The translations under genes were made by a program, and so were the position numbers. Of a DNA stretch of 64,000 nt, positions 20,895 to 32,300 are shown in pieces. The DNA comes from Euclidia mi (Eukaryota; Arthropoda; Insecta; Lepidoptera; Erebidae): positions 13,814,519 through 13,878,518 of the forward strand of contig OX123193.2 of NCBI GenBank assembly GCA_944739405.2, given 5' to 3'. Each line of letters begins with the position of its first letter. Position 1 is the stretch's first letter. The notes under the pieces are model-generated. The model made no database searches. It worked only from the letters and a program-made list of their open reading frames with translations, and was not told where the DNA came from.

Positions 20895-20990
20895 TGTTGG
20901 GTGCACTAAATCAGATCACCTGAAATTCCCACGGGACCGGGAAGAAATAGTTAAATTAATAAAAAAGCGCGCCTAGCACCCTCTAATCAG
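20895..20990 (+). mobile_element. Helitron-like fragment
   Basis: GAAATTCCCACGGGACCGGG and the ending CACCCTCTAATC match the 3' half of the element at 29652-29868. Confidence 0.4.
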
Positions 20991-21084
20991 ATATAAATCA
21001 TTTAGCGGTAACTTCAGTACATGCGTGGGAAAAGATTTAAGCGATAAATTTCGTGATATAACTTTGTGGAAGTTGCTTTCTTAG

Positions 21085-21145
21085 GTAATATGTCTCTGCC
21101 TACCCTTACGGGACAGAGGTGTGAATAGGGATATGTTTATATGTA
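21085..21145 (+). mobile_element. SINE 3' tail fragment
   Basis: GTAATATGTCTCTGCCTACC followed by CTTACGGGACAGAGGTGTGA, a degraded version of the shared SINE tail. Confidence 0.5.
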
Positions 21146-21584
21146 TAGTACAAGTCGCGTTGTCAATCAATGTTTATGGTCGTCCTATCGTCTGCTGGCT
21201 TTACATAAACATTAGTATTCCACAGAAACCACCGAGCTAGCAGCAGTAATCCTAATGAATTCTAGATTCATTAATAAACGTAGTAGTGGAGGAGGTCAGA
21301 CCTGTGTTTAATTTCTGCTCAGCTATTTGTGTACAAGTTGCGGCTAGTCGTAAAGTGCGGGTCGCAATCACGGCCAGTGAGATGAGATGCCCAAGTCGCA
21401 GGATTTTGCAGACTAGCTATACGTTACGGGTAATTAATTACAGATATTTGTTTTAGTAGTACGGATATTAAATAGCTTCTCAGTTTTAGTTTGGGCTAAA
21501 GAAAGTAACGCAATAAGTGGGGAAGTGGTCGAAGTTTGCTTTATATTTAACTATACTAGATTCGATGTAATGTCAGTATTAGTG

Positions 21585-21690
21585 CAACTGGCAGCTGCGC
21601 CGCGTAACTATGCTTAGACGGTTGTAGGTTCGATATCCACATGAGACAACACTTCGTGTGACTACACCGCTTATTTATATTTTCTGTTGT
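21585..21690 (+). mobile_element. tRNA-derived SINE fragment
   Basis: B-box-like GTAGGTTCGATATCCACATG followed by AGACAACACTTCGTGTGA, the same family as the inverted copy at 27815-28020. Confidence 0.55.
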
Positions 21691-23479
21691 TAAATAGAAA
21701 TTATTCTAGTAGAGGGGATGGTCTTTCAAAAGCAAGGACTATTATGTTTAGTTAAAAATCTATTCAAGACATAAAATAGTCCATGCCATAACCTGTCCAA
21801 CGATAGTCGATGTATTTCGATGTATTCTATTTCGAGTATCATATTCTGGCATCCAAACAGAAAAAAATATACTTTATCATACGTTTTAGATATTTAAAGA
21901 TTCCGAATTACTTAGATTGAATCAAAATAATTAAATCTACTCTGGATTTTACCGCCAGACGGCTTCGAGCCAATCAAAAGACTTTCTACTTAGCAGCATA
22001 TGAATTTGAGAAATTTAAGTTAAAAAGTGATTTAAATTTGTATTGTGGAAGTTGTGAAACTCAGTAGAGAAGGAAGCTCGTTGCCCGCTAAATTTATTAT
22101 TGTAGTCGTAGCTTGTTTTATATTGAAGCTTTAAAATGAGGTTTTTTACAAATCGAGAAGCTTTAGTGCTAGAGAAGTTTATTTATTAAATAAAAATATT
22201 GTAGAAGCGGAAAGAAGGTTTCCATTTCACAACATTGAAATACAGACTTTAACTTTAACCGATGTCTACAGTACCTGATGATTTTTCACAAATATAAGCG
22301 CCATCTTACATAATGGCAAAAAGCTTACAATTTTCTATCTTTTGGTACCGCTTTCCACGTTACAAGCCCATCCGCCTTTATTAAAATCGAAATCTTTGAG
22401 CCTTAAACATGGATTCAATATCAATTTTCTGTTGTAGAAAATTCTGTTTTCCTTTAACCTGTTATATTGTACGACGCGGCAAAACTGAACATGTGACACG
22501 AAGGATTACTACGTAGTTGATCTTTCAAAGCAAACGTTCCGTGTCGGTAAACATTCAAACTTTTTTCGTAATATTATGATCGATTTTAAACGGCACGTTC
22601 GATGACGACGATGGGGATGTAAATTTTTGATTATCTTCGCTATTTCGTATGTATCCGGGTCATCATATGTTTAAATATTATATTGGTTCTTATATTTTTT
22701 AGATGTGTGGCTTTTGTCGTGCGTGCAAAAGAATCAATGTCTGTTCTGATATTAATTCTTGTGATGAATGACTGGTATAATCACAGTATACCGCTGGCTA
22801 TTTTCACGGTTGATTTTCACCACAAGGCCAGGTTGCACGGCAAGTCTAATTTAAGTTTTCTTTAGCACGGGCAATTGCCGTCACCTGCTACATAGTTAGC
22901 TCACTATTGAAACTGCCAACTTTGACCGACCAGCCTTGCCGCGTAAACTACTGACAGTTAAATAGCATAGAGGCCTTGGCCCCAATTTTCAGAAGATTGG
23001 CAATATATTCTCAATATTCAATCAATATGAATTGGATTAATTGGATATGGAACAAATTATATCCAAGTAAAGCATGTTCCAATTGAATGGCTCCACGTAC
23101 GTTGTAAATGTGAATGATTGAATCAATGAAAATTGATTCTGCCTATTGTTTCATTAAGGTGCTTTCATCAAAATAAAATGGATTGTTGTAATCGGGGCAC
23201 AGTATTGTTAGGTGGTTGAATATTTTTCCTTTAAATTAAATCTGATAAAATGGTGAACTTTTGTGTTCCATGTATCAATAAAACAGACACATTTTAGCCT
23301 CTATGTAACAGAAAATGTTATAACAGTAGAGTTTCGTTTCCTTATGTCACTTTGATTAAACTTTTGATTTTAGCAAGGTACCAATCGATGAACCAGTTTT
23401 AATATGTCGGAAAAGTGACTACAAACCATGTTAACATTAAGCTGCGTAGAGCTAATTTGAAATATTTATTAAATTTTTC
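21691..23479. other. No gene recognised
   Basis: About 1.8 kb of AT-rich unique-looking DNA. No long ORF, no structured repeat noticed. Confidence 0.4.
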
Positions 23480-23588
23480 TTGTATCTTAAAAAAATCATC
23501 AGCATCAGCCTTTAACAGTCCACTGCTGGACTAGGCATGAAAGGAGGAATTGGCTTACTATACCACGCTGGCCAAACGGGTTGGTATA
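23480..23588 (-). mobile_element. SINE (31235 family), 3' part, inverted
   Basis: ATCATCAGCATCAGCCTTTA and CAGTCCACTGCTGGACTAGG match the reverse complement of 31390-31475. It is separated from its 5' part (24253-24395) by an insertion. Confidence 0.7.
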
Positions 23589-24252
23589 AGTCAAAGTCAA
23601 AATCCTTTATTCATTTAGATCACAAAGTGACACTTATGAACGTCAAATTTAAAACATTATTACTGTATACTTCTACATTTACATTTACTGCCACGTTCGC
23701 AAAGCAAGTGCCGAGAACCATGAGAAAGAACGGGCAATTAAACTCACGGTCACTCTTTTTCATCGCCAGGTTTTTAATAATACATAATAATTAAACTTTT
23801 GTAAGGTGCTGCAACTGTTATAACTTTTTTGTTACTTGTATATATTTACTGTACATAATACTCAAGCATAATCAAGTTAAATTTTGATGTACATTTAGTT
23901 AGCCTCCTGAACATAGACATGGTGAAACAGGAGCATCCACTTACATTATGCACCTAACAATGAAGGCAATCCGCGCAAATGTTCAGAACCATAATGGAAA
24001 TGATGAAGTTAAATATAAAAAAAAAATATACCAGCCCATAAGACCGCCATCGACCAGTCATCGCAAGTAGCACCCGTTCACGAGTATGATGCATGTGCCA
24101 GCCATCATCCCTCTCGCCATATCAGAGGGACAGGGATGACCCGATAAACGACGCCACCTCAAGAAATGACATTTTAGTGAGCATGACGACAACGGTATAC
24201 GAACCGGCAGTAATAAAATTAACAATCTTTTGGTATACTGACCATGGTCGAT
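23589..24252 (-). mobile_element. LINE 3' end inserted in the SINE
   Basis: Begins AGTCAAAGTCAAAATCCTTT ATTCATTTAG, the reversed tail of a widespread lepidopteran LINE, and includes GAAAGAACGGGCAATTAAAC and CATCGCCAGGTTTTT. No coding part is left. Insertion is inferred because the flanking SINE halves join cleanly at GGTTGGTATA / GGGTTTGTATC. Confidence 0.6.
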
Positions 24253-24395
24253 ATAGGGTTTGTATCAAGTTTTCCTTCTATTACAGTGCTGTTCTCTGCA
24301 TAATATGCTGCCTCTGTCGGCTCTTACGACACCCATGGGATGATACGGGGTGGTGACATACCGTATTCTTAATCTGTCACCACACGTAAAAAAAG
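24253..24395 (-). mobile_element. SINE (31235 family), 5' part, inverted
   Basis: CAGTGCTGTTCTCTGCATAA and GACACCCATGGGATGATACG match the reverse complement of 31235-31370. Confidence 0.7.
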
Positions 24396-24503
24396 TAAAT
24401 TATCTCAATAAAAAATCTGATATGAAATACCTTATATTTATCAATGATAATGTTCATAATTACAATAACATTATTTATAACAATAAGTAGTAGATATATG
24501 GTA

Positions 24504-24537
24504 GACGAAAGGACAATGGCAGAATTTGGTCTGGGTT
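24504..24537 (+). repeat. 34-bp exact direct repeat, left copy
   Basis: GACGAAAGGACAATGGCAGA plus 14 further bases, identical to 24868-24901. It borders a SINE and microsatellite segment. Confidence 0.9.
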
Positions 24538-24725
24538 CGATTCCCGCTCAAGTCAAACATTTGTGTGCATGAACATGGATGTTTGTCTTGGTCTGGGTGT
24601 TTCTATGTATAATATGTATGTATTTACAAAAAAAGTATATATGTATGTATGTTTATCCATTGTCTAGTACCCATAGTACAAGCTCTGCTTAGTTTGGGAC
24701 TAGACGGTGTTGTGTGAATGTGGTA
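24538..24725 (+). mobile_element. tRNA-derived SINE
   Basis: B-box-like GGGTTCGATTCCCGCT at the start, then GTGTGCATGAACATGGATG, CTTGGTCTGGGTGTTTC and GGGACTAGACGGTGTTGTG, a known lepidopteran SINE body (from memory). Simple TATG repeats inside. Confidence 0.7.
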
Positions 24726-24867
24726 GAATACTATTATATTATTATTCATTTATTTATCACTTCTCAAATTTAAATTACATTTTTAAATATATCACTCATA
24801 AAAATAAATACATTATTATTATTATTATATATGCATATTACATACTGCAGTTACATGGAGTCCTTGT
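24726..24867. repeat. AT-rich filler with ATT microsatellite
   Basis: Short ATT runs at about 24731-24748 and 24811-24827 between the SINE and the right 34-bp repeat. Confidence 0.6.
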
Positions 24868-24901
24868 GACGAAAGGACAATGGCAGAATTTGGTCTGGGT
24901 T
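24868..24901 (+). repeat. 34-bp exact direct repeat, right copy
   Basis: Identical to 24504-24537. Confidence 0.9.
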
Positions 24902-25034
24902 TGTTGTGGCGATCTTAAACTTCATATGAACAAAACAAATTTGAACGTTTGACATTGATCCGTATCGATTATTAAATAAGTAATCGATACGATCGACCTT
25001 TATAGGGTAGGTTTGGTTTAAAATAGAATTATTA

Positions 25035-25378
25035 AAATGCAGTTTAATCAATCTTTCATCATTCAACATCAGCCCTTTATACTGTCCCACTGCTGGGCAC
25101 GGGCCTCTTCTCACTATGAGAAGGGTAAGGCCATAGTCCACCACGCTGGCCAAGTGCGGGTTGGCAGACTTCACATGTCTTTCGAGAACATTATGCAGAA
25201 CTCTCAGACATGCAGGTTTCCTCACGATGTTTTCCTTCACCGTTAAGCAAGCGATAATTAACAATTTAATACGCACATAACTACGAAAAGTCATTGGTGC
25301 GCGCCGTCGATTCGAACCCGGACCCTCTGCGTAGCAGTCTGTTGGTGTCTCCACTAGGCTAACGCTGCTTAATCAACA
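25035..25378 (-). mobile_element. tRNA-derived SINE, full length, inverted
   Basis: On the minus strand the head is GCAGCGTTAGCCTAGTGGAG (A box) and GGTCCGGGTTCGAATCGACG (B box). The body reads GTGGACTATGGCCTTACCC and GAGGCCCGTGCCCAGCAGTG, ending with AAAGGGCTGATG. Relatives: 36335 (plus), and 43188, 55395 and 55990 (partial). Confidence 0.85.
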
Positions 25379-26187
25379 TTATTATATCAATAAGCTAATA
25401 GTTTTGAAGCAAAACAACTTTTAAACCAAATAAAAACGTCACAGCATCGTTTTAATGTTGTATCGATTTCACATAGAATCGATTTAAAACGTGCAGCTCT
25501 GCTTTTGTCTTTGGCTGTGACAGTTAGATGCTACAGAATACTTTTGCATTTTGATGTCAGTCTGGCATATGTCATTTGATAATTCAATCGTACCTACATC
25601 ATTCATTCTTAACTAAAAATTATAACACCGATATCTTCTTTTTCCAGGTTTCGTGAGTGTAAATGGAATCATTTATAGACTCTGTTACTTACGCCGATTT
25701 TTTGATATATTTTTTATTACTGTACGTCTCAATTTAAATTCTGACATTTTGATGTATGGAGATCTGCCATTGTCCTTTCCATCTCAAAACAATCGGATGA
25801 TCGATATGCCACGTCTTCAAAAGTAATTTACTCTCATCGTTTGGTTTTATATTCTCTGCTAATGATTCAGTTCTATTAATTACGCGGGAAGTTGCCAAAC
25901 TTATGGAGGAAAAACAAAGCTCGTGGCAGAAACGTGGGTAGTGTCTGCGCCACAATCAAATTAGCCAAAATATGTAATTAAATTTAATATATTTATGGAT
26001 AGAGAGCCATTTACTCAAACACGCACAAATAGTATTACTCTAATATAAAACAAATATTATTACTCTAGCAACATTTACTCATAAATCTACTCAAATTCAT
26101 TACTTTTTAACACGCGGAAATCAATCATAATCCTTCTATTATTATCTACTTACATATCCTTCCGTCTTCCCGCCCTCCAATTATCAG
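25379..26187. other. No gene recognised
   Basis: AT-rich. CTGCCATTGTCCTTTCC at 25766 echoes, inverted, part of the 34-bp repeat at 24504. Confidence 0.4.
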
Positions 26188-26446
26188 TGTTGTTCGAAAA
26201 TCTCTCTCCGCAACAAGTATGTGCGTTCGCGCCGCTCGCTCCGCTAAATCTATAAAATAAAGTATTTAAAAGTGTCGTGTGTGCAGCTCTGACTTTGTGG
26301 GTGGCTTACCAGCTTCTAAGACCTTGAAAGACAACACTGCTTCACTTCAAGCTATCGAAGAAAACATCCTAAGCACGCTCCATTAATCCACTCCATCTTG
26401 TAAGTACTCCAAGCCTTATCCTATCATATTAGCGCCCACAATTGCC
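26188..26446 (+). mobile_element. BEL/Pao-type 5' LTR relic
   Basis: Lies directly before a BEL-type primer-binding site. Contains TATAAAATAAAG (about 26250), a GC-rich start region and a donor-like TTGTAAGTACTCC. The left boundary TGTTGTTCG is a guess. No second LTR is seen. Confidence 0.5.
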
Positions 26447-26464
26447 TGGTCCTTCGAGTCGGAT
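26447..26464 (+). promoter_or_regulatory. Primer-binding site, BEL/Pao type
   Basis: TGGTCCTTCGAGTCGGAT differs by one base from the site at 60874-60891. The interior of this element is lost about 15 bp further on. Confidence 0.7.
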
Positions 26465-26478
26465 TAAAAACAAAATAC

Positions 26479-26903
26479 ACTGGCTCAATCGCTCATCTAA
26501 CTACATGCACACAATACTTGGTTGGCATAGCTACAAAACAATTTGTTGGATTTACCCCGGGTCTTGTTACATGCTTGACATTTTCTTTATTTAATTGACC
26601 TTGCCATTGTTCATGAGACACACATTTAGGTTACCTGTCAAGAGATACATTTGAGAAATACATTTGAGATAGGTATCTATTTACTACGCTTCTTTAAAAG
26701 TAAATTAATGACGTTACCAGGAGATTAATAGTGAGCACAAGTCTATTATAGTATTATAGTCTGACGTTGCAGTGATTGATGGCTTTCTCTCTGTACAGAC
26801 TGCTAATGGGCGATGTTGATCAAACCAGTGTATTTCGATGTCCTTTGTCCGCAAAGTAGCCAGCCAATCACATTTACTGTTCACTATATAGAAGGTATCT
26901 ATA
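26479..26903. other. No gene recognised
   Basis: AT-rich. TATATAGAAGGT at 26886 recurs at about 27516, bracketing element A and the SINE. Confidence 0.4.
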
Positions 26904-27272
26904 TATACAGGGTTTAAAAAGACCCTTAACGAAAACTGAAATACCATGTAGTACCAATCACTACGAACATTTTTACTTCGCCACCATACCAGGGAAATTA
27001 CTGGTTCAGGAGATATTGAGGCTCAAAGTTAGTATGGAATTTTTTAATTAGGTACAAAATCGATGCATTTACCCCGCCAATATGTTCTTTATATGCCCCT
27101 ACCCTATGGATAAGTAGGTATTTCGAGCATTGCACGCGCGCGCTTTTAATTGCGGTTTAAAAAAAAACTTTAAAAAAATATCGTTTCCAAGGTATTATTT
27201 TTGTTAGTATGACATGATGTCCACAACGAGTAGACTTCAGCTTGGTGATGGGTCTTGTGACAGCCTGTATAT
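26904..27272 (+). mobile_element. Element A, short copy with empty TTAA site
   Basis: About 369 bp from ATATACAGGG to the inverted end CCTGTATAT. It aligns with both flanks of the copy at 8733-10723, but has a single TTAA (27157-27160) where the 1.6-kb piggyBac-like element sits there. Confidence 0.75.
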
Positions 27273-27284
27273 CACCCACATTTA

Positions 27285-27512
27285 TGCCTTGTTGGTCTCG
27301 CAGCATAAATGTGCGCGTGGGATTGGGAGGTCTCGGGCTCGATTCCCAGGTCGGGCAAAGTGTTATTTGGTTTTTCCGTTAGGAAATTCTCAGTAGCAGC
27401 ACGGAAGCTGGTAATGTGCCCGGTGCGAAATATGGGTGTAATATTACACCCTTGCCATCTTACAAATTGCCCATCCCTTCGGGAATACAGGCGTGAGACT
27501 ATAAAAAATATA
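27285..27512 (+). mobile_element. tRNA-derived SINE, full length
   Basis: Head GCGCGTGGGATTGGGAGG with B box GGGCTCGATTCCCAGG. Shared body and tail ending CAGGCGTGAGACTATAAAA. Closest to 5485-5745. Confidence 0.8.
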
Positions 27513-27599
27513 AATATATAGAAGGTCCTGTTTAAAATTATGGTAAATAGTTTGCTGATAATGTTGTCCAAACCAACAAACTGGTATAGTTTTATTTTA

Positions 27600-27790
27600 A
27601 CACTAGATGATGTCCGCAGTTACGCGCTTACATTTCTTTTTATTTAATTATTCTGCCCGACCATTCTGAATTTCAGGAAATCCCTTCTTAGTGCGCACCA
27701 AAGTTTTCAAGGAACATACTTACATACATATTATGCCAAATTTCAGCTACTTGCGCAGAATCATTTTGGTTGTGCGTTTTATGTAAATTT
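27600..27790 (-). mobile_element. Helitron-like non-autonomous element, degraded, inverted
   Basis: ACTAGATGATGTCCGCAG at the left is the reversed CTAGT end. GGAAATCCCTTCTTAGTGCG and TGCCAAATTTCAGCTACTT are reversed body motifs of 29652-29868. Confidence 0.6.
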
Positions 27791-27814
27791 TTCTTTTTAT
27801 TTTATTTTTAAGTC

Positions 27815-28020
27815 AACTCCCGCACTAGGAAGAAATTCCTGTGTCGTGGGGGACTTTAAAAACATTCAATCAAAGGACACAATGAACGCCCAGACTCAAG
27901 ACAACAATTTGTAGATCACACAAAGTGTTGTCTCGTGTGGAGATCGAGCCCACGACACGCCGCTTGGTACTACCAAGCGGCGAGGCAATCGCTTAAACCA
28001 CTACGCCAACGGTGCTTTCG
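27815..28020 (-). mobile_element. tRNA-derived SINE, inverted
   Basis: Minus strand: A-box-like TGGCGTAGTGGTTTAAGCG, B-box-like GTGGGCTCGATCTCCAC, then GAGACAACACTTTGTGTG and the tail TCCCCCACGACACAGGAAT. A short inverted duplication, CCGCTTGGTA/TACCAAGCGG, interrupts the anticodon-arm region. Confidence 0.75.
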
Positions 28021-28474
28021 CCTTCTTTATATAACAACTTAATACCAGTATGCCTCGCGTGCACTAAAATATTATAGTAGCGCTTTGTCAATTGAATTGT
28101 ATGGCATGTATATCAGAGTACTATCTGTCTCTGAACTCTGCGCACATTCATAAGGGGAAAAGCTGAATATTTACTATGCTCAATTATTTTCCAACAGCGC
28201 TTACGATCTCGAAACAGTAGTATACACGGAATATTATGGTGGCGTGCCAAACGCAGACACACCATTAGATACGCTCGATAAACTTTGAACTGAACGTCTT
28301 AAATGTCAATTATAACATGAACGGCGCAACATATTACCGCACCTCGAGATAAGGCTATAGACGGCTTAGTCCAGCTTGGCAGGTTGCATCATAGTACGGA
28401 ATAGTTTAGTTTGGAACGGTACCGCTCGAAATGGCACGATCAAAGAGTAATATATCCAGCGTTGATCACACATC
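28021..28474. other. No gene recognised
   Basis: No ORF or repeat of note. Confidence 0.4.
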
Positions 28475-28650
28475 GCAAGAATCGATTTTAAACTTTCGCG
28501 ATTTGTATACATCATACAAATCAGGACCACGATCGTTGCGAACCGGTTAAAACGTAGGAGAATAAGAGAGGTATTTCTGACTTTAAATAAGTTAACTATC
28601 GTGACTTAGACCCGCTAAATATTATTGTATGATGTACACATCGCAAGGTC
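28475..28650 (-). mobile_element. Penelope-like element terminal-repeat relic
   Basis: TTTAAACTTTCGCGATTTGT and ACCCGCTAAATATTATTGTA match, inverted, the terminal repeats of the Penelope-like insertion at 44317-44812. Confidence 0.55.
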
Positions 28651-29651
28651 AATCTCGGTTCTCCACGGCTTGATTGAAAAGAAAAAAAAGGATACATATA
28701 TAGGTACTAATGTTTTGTGTATATCTGAAATTCTTATACTAAATCGTTATAAAATTTAGCCTCATCAATAAAGATTATTGGGAATGGGACGGAAAAAAAC
28801 CCACGGACATAGCTAACTAGCTATGGAAAAGTCACATTTATCCTTAGTTTGCTTAATCCCATTTCCGCGTAGCTGTGCTACGAGCTTAGTATGTCCGTAG
28901 CTTAAAACGTAGCTACGCGTGTGTCAAGTAATAATAATGTTGCCGACTACTGTTACGCCATTAAGCCTGGTAATAAATCAGAATTACAATGAATGAATAC
29001 AAAAGCATGACGTGTCAGCAGTCATCGCCCCGACCATTCATGACGCGAGCCCATCAACCAACGTTTATGGTAAATTTTTCACAGTTGGTGCCGTAAACTC
29101 TGGTCATTGTGCTTATATAGCACAGGTGGCTGTCGCGTAATATGTGGGCGTTTCATTTGCATAACGTTACGGCATGCTTTTGAATTTCATTGATATTGTG
29201 TGAAAGCGTTGTTTGACATGGCTATGTATAAATACTTTATGTATAGGATATCTTTACATCATACATTTTTATTCCGATTTACTTTTACAAACTAAGATAA
29301 ATAATTAAAAATTAAGTGCAGTTCGTTAACTGCGCTCAATGTTACTTAGAGAGCTGACAAGAAAATAAGAAAGCAAAATGTTTAGAGTTTGTAGTTTAAA
29401 GAGTAGACAGAAATGTCGTTCAGTGTTTATCTAAGAAAACTTTGTTGTTATGAAAAGATTGCATTTAACAATGGCGGCACCTCGAAGTTGCAGCGAGACG
29501 GATCTAAATGGATTCTCTCAGTTTGTTGTTATATCAGTTTGTTGTTATATCAGTTTGTAAGAGTTGCCTAATTTATTGAGATTGCAACTAAGCAAAGAAA
29601 CAAAAACATCACGCAAATAGCACAAAAGTTCACGTTCTATTATTGTGGGTA
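28651..29651. other. No gene recognised; small tandem repeat
   Basis: AT-rich. At 29518-29560 CAGTTTGTTGTTATAT is repeated in tandem (two full units and a partial third). Several CGTAGCTACG-type small palindromes at 28860-28920. Confidence 0.4.
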
Positions 29652-29868
29652 TCGCAATCTTAATATATAAAATCCTTGCGTTACTGACTGACTGACAGAC
29701 ACGCTACAGTCGAAACTATTGGGCGCAGGAAGCTGAAATTTGGCATGTATGTTCCTTGGGGACCGTAGGGGTGCACTAAGAAGGGATTTCCCGAAATTCC
29801 CACGGGATCGGCCAAAACGGGTACAATTAAAAAAAAATGCAGGCGTAGCTGCTGGCGTCCTCTAGTAA
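29652..29868 (+). mobile_element. Helitron-like non-autonomous element
   Basis: From TCTTAATATATAAAATCC through TGCGTTACTGACTGACTGAC, AGGAAGCTGAAATTTGGCAT and GAAATTCCCACGGGATCGG to the end GGCGTCCTCTAGT. The 5' TC and 3' CTAG/T ends, absence of inverted repeats and insertion at AT fit Helitrons (assignment by end motifs). Related copies at 38943, 43158, 47228 and 59205. Confidence 0.65.
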
Positions 29869-29997
29869 TGTATAAATTACGAGCGATGGCGCTCACAAAA
29901 CTTTAAATAAATGAGGATAATGCAGCTTGGAGTTTATCGTTCATAAGTATTTTCTGCAGGAAATGAAAATGATATTATAGTTCTTAATATATTTTTA

Positions 29998-30032
29998 GGA
30001 ACAGTCTGAACACTCATTGTTCAGACTGTTCC
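29998..30032. repeat. Perfect 15-bp-arm hairpin
   Basis: GGAACAGTCTGAACA, CTCAT, then the exact reverse complement. Confidence 0.9.
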
Positions 30033-31234
30033 CATACCCAGAACTAGAGCAATAATCATCAAGGAGACCATTTCTATAATTTATCAAAGACTGATCCTAA
30101 TGTGACTTAAAACCCAGTATCTAACCAATTCTGAGGAACGCAGACGCTATGTAACCAATATTTTTATCTGTAACGTTGATGGCTTCTAATGCGAAGCGGC
30201 GCATTGCACTCGCCAACGTGAGACCGCAGTACAAATGGTTGCAATAGAGATAAGCAAATATTCAATTCGTAGTAGCTGGCGTGTGATATGTGCAGTTAAG
30301 CCGTGTTCGCATCGTGTGATTCAAACACATTTACCTGCGTTTCACGTTGCTGGTATTGCGATGGTGGGTCATGAGGAAATTATTGTGAAAGAATGGTGAG
30401 AAACAGGGAGAAACAGGAATGTGTGGTTTTGTTTTCTGTTTTGTTGTAGTTTTGCCAGTTCCTCTATGGCTCAGCTCGGCGATTGTAGGTACAATAAAAT
30501 TGAACTTTGCTAGAGTTATACTTATAAATTTAACTGATAAACTCATTTGTCGTTAGTTGTTGTACTAGTTGCTGTTCCGGATACAATACTCAAAAACTGA
30601 TACAATTTATCCCCACATATTAATACCAGGAGTATCGTTTCTTCGGTCATTTATCAAAATAAGAAATGGTTTTCTTGATCGGCAGTTAATCTACCAATCA
30701 AATTTCCATTCCAGTATAGGACTAGGAATTGTTGTGAAATAATTCTTGCATCAATCAATATTTTAAAAATGTTCAGAAACAGGATATTAAAATACATTTA
30801 AAAGGTTTAAACTTTAGTAAAAACAATGTGCAAATGACCCTAAGATTGTATGCTATATATTTAGGGTATTAACAAAGTAATGAATTTAACGCGCCAACAT
30901 AAAGGAGCAAGCAAGCGTGCGTTATCCGACGAGATATGCCTCAACGGCAGAACTTATCACATTAGTACACAATCACTGATAACACTGTTAAGCACTCACC
31001 TCGACTGAAAACATGCTCGCGTACTGCTGTAGCTTCCGTGTTAACGTCGTTATGAAGATTGTGTTCAGTGATGATGATATTAATATTATGTTTAATGTTA
31101 CCATATATATGGATTCAGACCTCTACAACATTCGCACGTATATTATTTGATGAGGAACTGTATATCCACCAACGGCAGACAGATAAACACGCTGACAATC
31201 ATTTATGTTTTCGTTATAAACATTGTTATAACAT
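30033..31234. other. No gene recognised
   Basis: AT-rich, no structured repeat seen. Confidence 0.4.
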
Positions 31235-31478
31235 TGTTTGTCCGTGTGGTGACGGATTAAGAATACGGATTGTCACCACCCCATATCATCCCATGGGTGT
31301 CGTAAGAGGCGACAGAGGGATCATATTATGCAGAGAACAGCACTGTAAGAGAAGGAATACTTGATACAAACCCTATACCAACCCGTTTGGCCAGCGTGGT
31401 ATAGTAGGCCAATTCCTCCTTTCAAAGGAGAGGCCTAGTCCAGGAGTGGACTGTTAAAGGCTGATGATGATGATGAAA
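31235..31478 (+). mobile_element. SINE, full length
   Basis: GTGTGGTGACGGATTAAGAA at the 5' end, then CATGGGTGTCGTAAGAGGCG, GTTTGGCCAGCGTGGTATAG and the end GGCTGATGATGATGATG. Inverted, interrupted copy at 23480-24395. Confidence 0.75.
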
Positions 31479-31569
31479 CATTGTTTGATGCTGCGATTTG
31501 TTGACTGAAAAACCTATATTTTATGTGTGTGCTTGCCTGGGTACTGGCAACACAGTTTAACAATTTATA

Positions 31570-31656
31570 GGATACTAGCGACCCGCCCCGGCTTCGCACG
31601 GGTGCAAAATTATACATATAAACCTTCCTCTTAAATCACTCTATCTATTAAAAAAA
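31570..31656 (+). mobile_element. Fragment of the CTAGCGACCCGCCCC repeat
   Basis: ATACTAGCGACCCGCCCCGG and CTTCGCACGGGTGCAAAATT form the start of a repeat widespread in insects. It is cut off at 31651 by the foldback element. Confidence 0.65.
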
Positions 31657-31724
31657 ATCGGGCAAGTGCGAGTCTGACCCGTGCATCGGTGCACGGGTCA
31701 GACTCGCACTTGCCCGATTTTTTT
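31651..31724. repeat. Near-perfect 74-bp palindrome at a foldback-element end
   Basis: Two exact 35-bp arms around TCGG: the family's end ATCGGGCAAGTGCGAGTC duplicated in inverted orientation. Confidence 0.95.
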
Positions 31725-31833
31725 CCGGGTTCCGTACGCATTGCATTGTGTATCAAGACGAATTTTGCCCGTTTTTAGGGTTCCGTACCTCACAAGGTAA
31801 AAAAGGAACCCTTATAAGATCACTTTCTTGTCC

Positions 31834-31871
<38 letters not shown>
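31834..31871 (+). repeat. (GTCT)n microsatellite
   Basis: About nine tandem GTCT units inside the foldback element. Confidence 0.95.
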
Positions 31872-31872
<1 letters not shown>

Positions 31873-32039
31873 CGTGTGTCACCACCGATTTTCTCAGGAA
31901 CGGGTGGACCTAGCAAATTGAAATTTATACCAGATACTGAGGTCTATGGTTCCTATTAGGTGTGTAAAAATCAGGGTCCTGGGTCGACCCGATAAAAAGA
32001 TATGGTCAAAATTAGATTTTTGCGAAAACTTGTAAGCAC

Positions 32040-32300
32040 CAAAATTAACCTTAATTTTCAACTTTTTTTAATTTTCGGAATTTTTCCTTTACTTGTGCTG
32101 TAAGACCTAGGTTTTGACAAAAATTGACAATTCTAGGTCAACCGTAAGTACCCTATAGGTTTTGGGTCGAAAACCTATATGGTAGTTCCCGTTGAACTAG
32201 AATCACGAAATTTGGCCAAAAGCAGGGTCCTACAGCACAAATAAAGGAAAAATTCTGAAAATTTAAAAAAGTTGAAAATTAAGGTTAATTTTCGTACTTG
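32040..32300. repeat. Internal inverted repeat of the foldback element
   Basis: AATTAACCTTAATTTTCAAC ... TTTTTCCTTTACTTGTGCTG returns inverted at about 32235-32298, making a roughly 65-bp-arm stem within the element. Confidence 0.8.

Noticed and set aside
24851..25354. 167-codon ORF on the minus strand
   Set aside because: Most of it is the SINE at 25035-25378 read through, a common source of spurious ORFs.
25270..25378. Possible tRNA gene (A and B boxes on the minus strand)
   Set aside because: It continues into a SINE body repeated elsewhere in the window, so it is a SINE promoter and not a tRNA gene.
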